Shown here piece by piece: positions 1-5,294 of a stretch of DNA of 5,294 nt. This stretch comes from DATDDB01 sp035260545. GTDB taxonomy: Bacteria > Pseudomonadota > Gammaproteobacteria > Burkholderiales > Gallionellaceae. Numbering within the stretch: the first letter of the stretch is position 1; every line of letters begins with the position of its first letter. Position numbers and translations under genes: made by a program. Location of the stretch: assembly GCA_035260545.1 (NCBI GenBank), contig DATFUZ010000058.1, positions 1 to 5,294 on the forward strand, in the 5' to 3' direction. The notes beneath the pieces were generated by a model. The model had not been told where the DNA came from and ran no database searches. It worked only from the letters and a program-made list of their open reading frames with translations.

Positions 1-591
1 CCCAAGACGCAAAGCGCGCTGCTGGAGGCGATGGAGGAGCAACAGGTCACCATCGAAGGGGAGACCCGCCCCCTGCCCGCGCCGTTTTTCGTCATCGCCA
101 CGCAAAACCCGACCTACCAGATCGGCACCTTCCCGCTGCCCGAATCGCAACTCGACCGCTTCCTGATGCGCATCCATCTCGGTTATCCGGATGCGCAGGC
201 CGAACGCGGCCTGCTGGCCGGGGTGGAGCGGCGCGAGATCGTTTCCCGGCTGACGCCGCAAATGACCGCCGCGGAGCTGCTCGCCCTGCAGCAGCAGGTG
301 AAGCAGGTGTTCGCCTCGCCCGCGCTGCTCGACTATGTGCAGGCCATCGTGCGCCACACCCGCGAATCCAGCCGCTTCCTGCACGGCCTTTCGCCGCGCG
401 CCGGCCTGTCGCTGCTGGGCGCCTCCCGCGCCTGGGCGCTGCTCGACGAACGCAACGCAGTCGTACCCGAGGATGTGCAGGCGGTGCTGCCGGGCGTGGT
501 CAGCCACCGCTTGCAGAGCGTGCAGGAGGGTCCGCGCCAGGATGGGGACAAGCTGGCACGCGAACTGATCGAGGCGGTGGCCATCCCCTGA
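1..591 (+). CDS. MoxR-family AAA+ ATPase, C-terminal part (5' end outside window)
   Basis: This is a cytoplasmic AAA+ ATPase of the MoxR family, proposed to act as a chaperone or remodeller for partner proteins encoded next to it. The reading frame is open from base 1, so the start, the Walker A motif and the Walker B core lie upstream. The visible 196 residues begin just after Walker B, with PKTQSALLEAMEE, the family's characteristic helix. Sensor 1 follows as VIATQNP (Asn at visible residue 36), then LPESQLDRF with the arginine-finger region at 51-54. The lid domain carries sensor 2 in SPRAG at 131-135. MoxR proteins are usually a little over 300 residues, so about 110-120 are missing. The stop is 20 bp before a DUF58 gene, the classical MoxR partner, and a transglutaminase follows, so the three are probably co-transcribed. 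The family assignment is secure, but the exact substrate cannot be read from sequence. Confidence 0.95.
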   Translation, partial: PKTQSALLEAMEEQQVTIEGETRPLPAPFFVIATQNPTYQIGTFPLPESQLDRFLMRIHLGYPDAQAERGLLAGVERREIVSRLTPQMTAAELLALQQQVKQVFASPALLDYVQAIVRHTRESSRFLHGLSPRAGLSLLGASRAWALLDERNAVVPEDVQAVLPGVVSHRLQSVQEGPRQDGDKLARELIEAVAIP

Positions 592-611
592 CCTGGCGCT
601 CGCCGATTTCC

Positions 612-1568
612 ATGCGCGCCTCCCTCCAGCAACGCTTCTCCGCCTGGGCGCGCGCGCGCCAGACGCGGCATGAAGGTACGGTGACGCTCACCCAGCGCAG
701 CGTCTACATCATCCCCACCCGCCGCGGCTTCGCCTTCGCCGGCGCGCTGGTCGTGATGCTGCTCGGCGACATCAACTATGTGCTCGGCCTCGGCTATGTG
801 CTGACCTTCCTCCTTGCCTCCATGGGGCTGATGTCCATGCTGCACGCGGTGCGCAACATGCTCAGGCTGGAAATCCGGGCGGGCCGGACCGAGCCGGTGT
901 TCACGGGCGACATGGCGGAATTCCGCTTCCACCTGCACAATCCCCGGCCGCTCGCGCGCCACGGCCTGCATCTGCGCGACGAGCACGGACATCACACGGA
1001 GTTCGACCTGCCCGCGAACCAGACCCTCGAGGTCGGCTTGCCGGTGCCCGCGACGCAGCGGGGCTGGCTTGCAACCGGCAGGCTGACACTGTATACGGAA
1101 TTTCCGCTGGGCCTGTTCTACGCCTGGTCCTACATCTACTTCGACACCCGGGTGCTGGTTTACCCCAGGCCGGCGCCCGCCGCCCGCCTTCCGGCCGCGG
1201 GCGGCCCCAGCGGCAGCGGCACGGTGAACGTGGCGGGCGACGAGGATTTCACCGGCTTGCGCAGCTATGCGGCGGGCGACACCCCCCAGCGCATCGCGTG
1301 GAAGGCGCTGGCGCGGGAACAGGGGCTGCAGGTCAAGCAGTTCAACGCGGTGCAGGGCAACGAACTGTGGCTGGACTGGCTGCATGCCCCCAGCGAAGAC
1401 CCCGAGCAGAAGCTGGCGATCCTGGCGCGCTGGATCCTGGACGCAGAGGCCCGGGGACTGACCTATGGCCTGCGCTTGCCCGGCCTGGAACTGCGCCCGG
1501 CCAGCGGCATGGCGCAGCACGACGACTGCCTGCGCGCAATCGCGCTGTTCGGACTGGAGGCGACATGA
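612..1568 (+). CDS. DUF58 domain-containing membrane protein
   Basis: The 318-residue protein has a basic N-terminal stretch (1-30), then two closely spaced hydrophobic segments (about 39-54 and 57-77), then a soluble region. The DUF58 signature lies at residues 210-230: DEDFTGLR followed by SYAAGD and RIAWKALA, matching the family pattern F-x2-LR-x-Y-x2-GD-x3-R-I-x-W. DUF58 proteins are the standard partner of MoxR ATPases; some longer members have a vWA-like fold, but this short form shows no clear MIDAS motif. The ATG at 612 is chosen because a basic prefix before the first membrane segment is normal in related proteins. It has no strong Shine-Dalgarno sequence. A GTG at 681 preceded by GAAGG is an alternative start that would shorten the protein by 23 residues. 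The 3' end overlaps tgpA by an ATGA junction, indicating translational coupling. The molecular function of the family is not established. Confidence 0.93.
   Translation: MRASLQQRFSAWARARQTRHEGTVTLTQRSVYIIPTRRGFAFAGALVVMLLGDINYVLGLGYVLTFLLASMGLMSMLHAVRNMLRLEIRAGRTEPVFTGDMAEFRFHLHNPRPLARHGLHLRDEHGHHTEFDLPANQTLEVGLPVPATQRGWLATGRLTLYTEFPLGLFYAWSYIYFDTRVLVYPRPAPAARLPAAGGPSGSGTVNVAGDEDFTGLRSYAAGDTPQRIAWKALAREQGLQVKQFNAVQGNELWLDWLHAPSEDPEQKLAILARWILDAEARGLTYGLRLPGLELRPASGMAQHDDCLRAIALFGLEAT
1556..1560 (+). promoter_or_regulatory. Ribosome binding site of tgpA (GGAGG)
   Basis: A GGAGG lies inside the last codons of the DUF58 gene, 4 nt before the ATG at 1565. The spacing is short but the match is strong. 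It fixes the tgpA start at the ATG that overlaps the DUF58 stop, and rules out the longer open frame that begins inside the DUF58 gene. Confidence 0.7.
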
Positions 1569-3514
1569 CCGCAGCGCCCAGGCCACTCACCGCGGCGGTA
1601 ATCTACGGACTGGTATTGTCGGTGCTGATGGTGTGCGCGCCGCATGCCGAACATCTGCCGCTGTGGCTGAGCGCGCTTTCCGGCATGGCGCTGCTCTGGC
1701 GCGCGCTGATCGCGCGCCGCAATCTCGCCCTGCCCCCGCGCTGGCTGCTGCTCGGCATCACCCTGGGGGGCATCGCCGGGCTGCTCATCGTCTACCACAC
1801 GCTGTTCGGGCAGGAGGCGGGGGTGGCGCTGCTCATCATGCTCACCGCCCTGAAGCTGCTGGAGATGCGCACGGCGCGCGACGCCACGCTGGTGATCTAC
1901 CTTTCCAGCTTCATCATCATCACCAATTTCTTCTATTCGCAGACCATACTCACCACGCTGTACATGCTGGCGACACTGCTGGTGATCGCCACCACCTGGC
2001 TGCACCTGCAAAGCGCCCGCCTGACCCTGCGGCCCCGGCTGCGCATCGCGGCGCTGCTGCTTGCGCAGTCGATCCCGCTGATGCTGGTGCTGTTCGTCCT
2101 GTTCCCGCGGGTGCAGGGCCCGCTCTGGGGCATGCCCCACGACGACCTCGCCCGCACCGGGCTGACCGACTCGATGTCGCCGGGCAGCATCAGCAGACTC
2201 TCGCTGTCCGACGACATTGCGTTCCGCGTGACCTTCAAGGACGTCCCGCCGCCGCGCGAGCGCATGTACTGGCGCGGGCCGGTGCTGTCGGCCTACGACG
2301 GCCAGACCTGGACCGTGGGCAAGGCCCAAACCGGGCGGCCGCCGCAGCTCGACCAGTTGAGCGGCGACGTGGACTATTCGGTCATGCTGGAGCCGCATTA
2401 CAAGAACTGGCTGTTCGCGCTGGAGATGCCGGTGCATGTCTCCATTCCGGCCCGCATGGCCTACGACTTCGAACTGCTGCAGCGGGAGCCGGTCAGTTCG
2501 CGCGAGCAGTATGACGTGCGCTCCGCGCTCAATTACCGCGCCAATGCCGACGAGGACCCGTTCCAGTTGCGCTATGCGCTGCAATTGCCGCCGGGCCTGG
2601 ACCCGCGCGCGCGCTTGCTGGCGCAGGGCTGGCGCAAGCAGTATGGCAGCGACGAAACCATCATGCAGGCCGCCCTGCGCTACTTCAACCAGCAGGGCTT
2701 CGTGTACACGCTGGAACCGCCTGCGCTGGGAGGCAACGCGGTGGACGACTTCCTGTTCAACAGCCGCCAGGGATTTTGCGAACATTATGCCGGCGCCTTC
2801 GTGTTCCTGATGCGCGCCGCCGGCATCCCCGCGCGCGTAGTCACGGGCTACCAGGGGGGCGAGTTCAATGCCTTGGGCAACTACTTCATCGTCCGCCAGT
2901 CGGATGCGCACGCGTGGGCCGAGGTCTGGCTGCAGGGCAGGGGCTGGGTGCGCGTGGACCCGACCGCCGCGGTTTCGCCGGCGCGCATCCGCAACGGCCT
3001 GGCGGCCGCCATCCCCAACAGCGCCGCACTGCCGCTGATGGAACGCACCTCTTCGGCGTGGCTGCTGCGGGTGCGCTTCAACCTGGACCTCATTGCCTAC
3101 CAGTGGAACCTGTGGGTGCTGGGCTACGACAGCATGAAGCAGATGGCGCTGCTGTCGCGGCTGGGCATGGCCGACGTTACTTGGCGCAAGCTGGCGCTGT
3201 ACATGGTCGGCATCCTGGGCTCGCTGGTCGGCCTGTTCGCGGCGCTGATGCTGCGGCGGCTGTATCCGCGCAATGCCGACCAGGCGCAGCGCCTGTTCCT
3301 GCAGTTCTGCCGCAAACTGGAAAAGGCCGGCGTGGTGCGCGCCGACCACGAAGGGCCGGGCGATTTCGCGGCGCGCGCGGCGGCGGCGCTGCCGCAGCAC
3401 GCAGCCGCCGTGCGCGACATCACGGCGCGCTATGTCGCCCTGCGTTACGGCGAAACGCACCCTCCCGGGGCGCTGGACGCCCTGCGGCGCAGCATTGCCG
3501 CATTCAAGCTATAA
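1565..3514 (+). CDS. tgpA: TgpA-like membrane transglutaminase (DUF3488 / transglutaminase core / DUF4129)
   Basis: The protein is 649 residues and membrane anchored. Hydrophobic segments occupy about residues 8-25, 33-50, 60-80, 85-99, 109-123, 128-147 and 160-178 (the DUF3488 region; the true helix count may be five to seven). A large soluble region, expected to be periplasmic, runs from about 181 to 545. One more helix (547-563) leads to a cytoplasmic DUF4129-like tail. The transglutaminase triad is intact: Cys405 in GFCEHYA, His449 in DAHAWAEVW and Asp465 in RVDPTA. This agrees with the layout I recall for Pseudomonas aeruginosa TgpA. The family is thought to act on peptides or proteins in the envelope, but the natural substrate is unknown. 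The gene starts at the ATG overlapping the DUF58 stop, so the two are probably translated in a coupled manner. MoxR, DUF58 and TgpA form a recurring three-gene module. No frameshift or missing key residue was seen. Confidence 0.95.
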   Translation: MTAAPRPLTAAVIYGLVLSVLMVCAPHAEHLPLWLSALSGMALLWRALIARRNLALPPRWLLLGITLGGIAGLLIVYHTLFGQEAGVALLIMLTALKLLEMRTARDATLVIYLSSFIIITNFFYSQTILTTLYMLATLLVIATTWLHLQSARLTLRPRLRIAALLLAQSIPLMLVLFVLFPRVQGPLWGMPHDDLARTGLTDSMSPGSISRLSLSDDIAFRVTFKDVPPPRERMYWRGPVLSAYDGQTWTVGKAQTGRPPQLDQLSGDVDYSVMLEPHYKNWLFALEMPVHVSIPARMAYDFELLQREPVSSREQYDVRSALNYRANADEDPFQLRYALQLPPGLDPRARLLAQGWRKQYGSDETIMQAALRYFNQQGFVYTLEPPALGGNAVDDFLFNSRQGFCEHYAGAFVFLMRAAGIPARVVTGYQGGEFNALGNYFIVRQSDAHAWAEVWLQGRGWVRVDPTAAVSPARIRNGLAAAIPNSAALPLMERTSSAWLLRVRFNLDLIAYQWNLWVLGYDSMKQMALLSRLGMADVTWRKLALYMVGILGSLVGLFAALMLRRLYPRNADQAQRLFLQFCRKLEKAGVVRADHEGPGDFAARAAAALPQHAAAVRDITARYVALRYGETHPPGALDALRRSIAAFKL

Positions 3515-3515
3515 T
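3510..3515 (+). promoter_or_regulatory. Possible -10 box (TATAAT) before queD
   Basis: A perfect TATAAT overlaps the tgpA stop codon and ends 8 nt before the queD ATG. If used, transcription would begin at or next to the start codon and give a leaderless mRNA. No -35-like hexamer is found at 16-18 bp spacing and there is no extended -10 TG, so this remains a candidate only. The TAA stop contributes part of the hexamer, so coincidence is possible. Confidence 0.3.
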
Positions 3516-3525
3516 TCACAATTAT
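3511..3525. repeat. Perfect inverted repeat across tgpA stop / queD start
   Basis: The arms ATAATT (3511-3516) and AATTAT (3520-3525) are exact reverse complements around a CAC centre. The left arm includes the tgpA stop and the right arm includes the first two bases of the queD ATG. The arms are pure A/T in a strongly GC-rich region. It could be an operator or a weak start-codon hairpin; no function is demonstrated. Confidence 0.5.
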
Positions 3526-3982
3526 GCAGATTACACGCAGACTCGAATTTGATGCAGGGCACCGCATCCCCAATCACAGCAGCCAGTGCCGCCACCTGCA
3601 CGGCCACCGCTACGCCATCGAAATCACGCTTTCCGGCGACATCATCACCATCGAGGGCGTATCCGAACAGGGCATGGTGATGGACTTCTCGGACGTCAAA
3701 CGCATCGCCAAGGAGCAGGTGGTGGACGCCTGGGACCATGCGTTTCTGGTCTACCGCGGCGACCGCATGGTGCTCGATTTCCTGAACGGCGTGCCCGGTC
3801 ACAAGACGGTCGTGCTGGACGCGATACCCACCGCCGAGAATCTGGCGCTGATCGCCTTCAACATCCTGAACAGCGCCTACCGCGACACCTACGGCAACCA
3901 TTTGCGCCTGGAGCGCGTGCGCATCTACGAGACGCCGAACAACTGGGCGGATCATGCCGGGTCCGGGCGGAATGCCGCTTAA
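3524..3982 (+). CDS. queD: 6-carboxy-5,6,7,8-tetrahydropterin synthase (QueD)
   Basis: This is a cytoplasmic zinc enzyme of the PTPS/QueD family. It converts dihydroneopterin triphosphate to 6-carboxytetrahydropterin, the first committed step after GTP cyclohydrolase I towards preQ0 and queuosine in tRNA. At 152 residues it is slightly longer than a typical QueD of about 120. Zinc ligands are His13 (FDAGH), His26 and His28 (LHGH). The catalytic Cys22 sits in the C-x3-HGH arrangement typical of QueD. Asp71-His72 (WDHAF), PTAEN at 102-106 and Glu136 (RIYET) supply the remaining catalytic and pterin-binding elements. The ATG at 3524 is the only reasonable start: an in-frame stop (the tgpA TAA) is four codons upstream and the next Met is residue 51. 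No Shine-Dalgarno is visible. The gene follows tgpA by 9 bp, probably by read-through, although no functional link between the two is known. queC, queE and folE are not in the window. Confidence 0.93.
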   Translation: MQITRRLEFDAGHRIPNHSSQCRHLHGHRYAIEITLSGDIITIEGVSEQGMVMDFSDVKRIAKEQVVDAWDHAFLVYRGDRMVLDFLNGVPGHKTVVLDAIPTAENLALIAFNILNSAYRDTYGNHLRLERVRIYETPNNWADHAGSGRNAA

Positions 3983-4007
3983 TCGGAACGCGACGACAAG
4001 ACATCAC

Positions 4008-4013
4008 AGGGAG
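4008..4013 (+). promoter_or_regulatory. Ribosome binding site before the GTG start at 4022 (AGGGAG)
   Basis: AGGGAG lies 8 nt before the GTG at 4022, an ideal spacing. An in-frame TAA at 4016-4018 excludes any earlier start, and the first internal Met is residue 28, inside the cyclic-nucleotide-binding fold. This supports GTG as the true start. Confidence 0.65.
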
Positions 4014-4021
4014 AATAAAAA

Positions 4022-4957
4022 GTGAACTCTGCCGAAATCATCAGCCTGCTTCAGGAATCGCCGCTGTTCAGGAAGGTCAAGAGCAGCGCGCTTGCCTCCA
4101 TGCTCATGAAGACCTGGCGCGTGAAGCTGGTTCCGGAGCAGATCCTGCTCACCCCCGGCAAGATCAACGACGCGGTGTATATCGTGCTTTCGGGGCGGCT
4201 GCGCGCGCAGATCAACGTGGACGACACGCGCCCGATCGCCCTGTTCGGGCTTGCGGAATGCGTGGGCGAAATGTCCATGTTCGAGGATAACCAGGTGAGC
4301 GCGTTCGTGATCGCGGTCACCGAATGCGATTTGCTGGCGATCCGCCATGCGGACGTGTGGAGCATCCTCAACGAGTCGCTGCAGGCCTCGCACAACATGC
4401 TGAACATCCTCGCCAATCGCATGATCAGCAGCAACCGCATGCTGGCCGACAGCATGGAATCGCTGCACGGTTACGAGGCCATGGATTACATCAACACCAC
4501 GACCGGCATCTACAACCGGCGCTGGCTCGCGGAAAACATGGGGCGATTGATCCACCGCCATACCATGACGCAGCAGCCGTGCGCCTTCATCCTGCTCAAG
4601 GTCGAGAATTTTGCGCAGTACGACAGCATGTTCGGCAGCCTGGGATGCGACCAGGCGCAGCGCACCATCGCCCAGACCATGCTGCGCAGCCTGCGCCCCA
4701 ACGACATGGCGGCCCACCTCAGCGAGGACCAGTTCGCCATCTTCCTGCCGCATACCAGGCCGGAGAACGTGCACGTCGTGACGGGAAGGGTGACCGAGGA
4801 AATCGCACAGACCACGATCGTCACCCCCACGGGAGACGCGCTGCCGCCGGTGACACTGTCGGTGGCCGCCATCCAGGTGCAGCCGAACGACACGCTCGAA
4901 TCCCTCCTGGTGCGCGCCCGCGATTCGCTGCAAACGCAGCAGCCCCAGCGCGCCTGA
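4022..4957 (+). CDS. CRP-like cyclic-nucleotide-binding domain fused to a degenerate GGDEF domain
   Basis: This is a 311-residue soluble signalling protein with no membrane segment and a GTG start. Residues about 12-115 form a cyclic-nucleotide-binding beta-roll with the phosphate-cassette core GEMSMF at 82-87. The following stretch, QVSAF at 91-95, lacks the arginine that contacts the cyclic phosphate in CRP. A helical linker (about 115-150) leads to a GGDEF-like domain beginning at TTTGIYNRRWL (about 159-169). The signature is degenerate: SEDQF at 234-238 replaces GGDEF, the metal-binding Asp of the first strand is Lys193, and GHxxGD reads GSLGCD (205-210). However, R225-P-N-D228 forms an RxxD motif exactly five residues before the signature, as in c-di-GMP inhibitory sites. 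The protein is therefore probably not a diguanylate cyclase; a c-di-GMP receptor role is inferred. There is no HTH, so it is not a classical transcription factor. The gene lies 39 bp after queD and may share its transcript. Confidence 0.88.
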   Translation: MNSAEIISLLQESPLFRKVKSSALASMLMKTWRVKLVPEQILLTPGKINDAVYIVLSGRLRAQINVDDTRPIALFGLAECVGEMSMFEDNQVSAFVIAVTECDLLAIRHADVWSILNESLQASHNMLNILANRMISSNRMLADSMESLHGYEAMDYINTTTGIYNRRWLAENMGRLIHRHTMTQQPCAFILLKVENFAQYDSMFGSLGCDQAQRTIAQTMLRSLRPNDMAAHLSEDQFAIFLPHTRPENVHVVTGRVTEEIAQTTIVTPTGDALPPVTLSVAAIQVQPNDTLESLLVRARDSLQTQQPQRA

Positions 4958-5027
4958 GCGCAGCACCCTGCCGTTCCGGCATCAATGCGTAGAAATGCTC
5001 GGCAAGACATGGCGCGCCGCGCGGCAC

Positions 5028-5060
5028 GCCCCTCTCGAATCGCGTCGATTTCTGAGGGGC
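5028..5060. repeat. Long imperfect hairpin
   Basis: The outer arms GCCCCTC (5028-5034) and GAGGGGC (5054-5060) pair over 7 bp. After a two-base mismatch the inner arms 5037-5042 and 5046-5051 pair (AATCG/CGATT plus a G-T wobble) around the loop CGT. No T-run follows, so it is not a standard intrinsic terminator by itself. It may protect a 3' end or be a protein-binding palindrome. Confidence 0.6.
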
Positions 5061-5078
5061 CCAGCCAGCCCATATGCC

Positions 5079-5102
5079 CTGCCAGAAATGGCAGCGCTTT
5101 TT
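5079..5102 (+). terminator. Intrinsic terminator, probably for the queD / signalling gene transcript
   Basis: The stem CTGCCA (5079-5084) pairs perfectly with TGGCAG (5089-5094) around a stable GAAA tetraloop. It is followed after three bases by five T residues (5098-5102). It lies about 120 bp after the stop of the signalling gene on the same strand. The stem is short (6 bp), so efficiency may be moderate. Confidence 0.6.
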
Positions 5103-5160
5103 CCGGTGAATGGCCGCTTTGCGCTGGTCAATTCGCTGAGTATCAGGTCGGCAGCGTGCC

Positions 5161-5294
5161 CAGACTGTGTCAAAACTCCCACCGTGTAAACCGAATTGGC
5201 CGTGAAACGTTGAGAGTGCATCGCATTCCGCGGCGGACACTCACATGAAGCGATTCATCCAGGGGGAAGAGCGAAGCCAGGGCACCTTGCTGCC
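5161..5294 (+). mobile_element. Left end of an insertion sequence, IS1182-like (partial)
   Basis: The call rests on the transposase start at 5245 and on the untranslated region just upstream, whose CAGACTGTGTCAAAACTCC (5161-5179) looks like an IS terminal sequence. The opposite end and any target-site duplication are outside the window, so the true left boundary is approximate and could lie further left, in the gap after the terminator. The IS1182 assignment is made from memory of the transposase N-terminus. Confidence 0.5.
5245..5294 (+). CDS. Transposase, IS1182-like family, N-terminal fragment (runs off the window)
   Basis: Only 16 complete codons plus a proline are visible: MKRFIQGEERSQGTLLP. 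The pattern M-x-RF-x2-GE-x-R-x-Q-x2-LLP is what I recognise as the conserved start of IS1182-family DDE transposases, which normally continue with a LDDYV and NPVR segment. That continuation is outside the window, so the family call is provisional. No strong Shine-Dalgarno is present before the ATG (only a purine-poor GGCGGAC about 7 nt upstream), as is common for weakly expressed transposases. The gene is truncated here by the window edge and is not necessarily broken in the genome. It points in the same direction as the upstream genes but is separated from them by an intrinsic terminator. Confidence 0.65.
   Translation, partial: MKRFIQGEERSQGTLL

Larger units (their letters stand above)
4958..5160. 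other. Non-coding gap between the signalling gene and the insertion sequence
   Basis: No credible gene was found here. Open frames on both strands have no family features and no good ribosome binding site. The gap contains a small 5-bp-stem hairpin just after the stop codon (4969-4981), a long imperfect hairpin (5028-5060) and an intrinsic terminator (5079-5102). The remaining bases up to about 5160 may be host DNA or part of the IS end. Confidence 0.6.

Noticed and set aside
1298..1564. An N-terminal extension of tgpA inside the DUF58 gene
   Set aside because: The extension is an out-of-frame reading of DUF58 coding sequence. The ATG at 1565 has a GGAGG and the normal TgpA N-terminus with its first membrane helix.
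333..1586. A 417-codon minus-strand open frame across the MoxR and DUF58 genes
   Set aside because: It is compositionally biased, has no recognisable family, and crosses two secure genes and their junction.
1463..3460. A 665-codon open frame on the minus strand, antisense to tgpA
   Set aside because: Its product is a low-complexity Arg/Gln/His/Ala-rich string with no domain, and it mirrors the codon bias of a well-supported gene. This is typical of GC-rich DNA.
4022..4957. Active diguanylate cyclase
   Set aside because: SEDQF replaces GGDEF and the metal-binding Asp is Lys193, so catalysis is not expected.
4004..4966. A 320-codon minus-strand open frame opposite the signalling gene
   Set aside because: The plus-strand frame has clear domain motifs; the antisense product is His/Arg-rich with no motifs and no ribosome binding site.
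4969..4981. TGCCG-TTC-CGGCA hairpin just after the signalling gene stop, considered as a terminator
   Set aside because: The stem is only 5 bp and no T-run follows; the structure at 5079-5102 is a much better terminator.
4821..5240. A 139-codon minus-strand frame from the IS end into the signalling gene
   Set aside because: It spans unrelated sequence units (IS end, terminator, coding 3' end) and shows no recognisable domain.
4985..5248. A small plus-strand frame of 87 codons in the 3' gap
   Set aside because: It runs through two hairpins, a terminator and the IS end, has no Shine-Dalgarno or family features, and ends over the transposase start.

Overview
The window is a high-GC, single-strand gene-dense stretch of a Gram-negative proteobacterial chromosome. 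The gene content (a MoxR ATPase, DUF58, TgpA transglutaminase cluster followed by a QueD-type enzyme) and the codon use suggest a betaproteobacterium, possibly of the Nitrosomonadales/Gallionellales type. That placement is inference from general familiarity, not from a search.

Positions 1-3514 hold a compact three-gene unit on the + strand. It comprises the C-terminal two thirds of a MoxR-family AAA+ ATPase (cut by the window edge), a membrane-anchored DUF58 protein, and a full-length TgpA-like membrane transglutaminase with an intact Cys405/His449/Asp465 triad. The DUF58 and tgpA genes overlap by an ATGA junction. In this widespread gene trio the ATPase is thought to act as a chaperone or remodeller for the DUF58 protein, while the transglutaminase domain works in the periplasm.

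Only 9 bp downstream (3524-3982) is queD, the 6-carboxy-tetrahydropterin synthase of the queuosine/7-deazaguanine pathway. It has no visible Shine-Dalgarno sequence. The tgpA/queD junction is an AT-rich island holding a consensus TATAAT and a perfect 6-bp-arm inverted repeat that spans the tgpA stop and the queD start.

After 39 bp comes a GTG-started gene (4022-4957) for a 311-residue two-domain signalling protein. An N-terminal CRP-like cyclic-nucleotide-binding fold lacks the usual phosphate-binding arginine. A C-terminal GGDEF-like domain has a destroyed active site (SEDQF) but keeps an RxxD motif at exactly the inhibitory-site spacing. It is best read as a candidate c-di-GMP receptor rather than a cyclase, and is the most interesting item here.

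The last 340 bp are mostly non-coding: a long imperfect hairpin, a convincing intrinsic terminator (GAAA loop, T5), and then the left part of an insertion sequence whose transposase starts at 5245 and runs off the end. Its first residues look like the IS1182 family. No RNA genes, CRISPR arrays or phage genes were seen.
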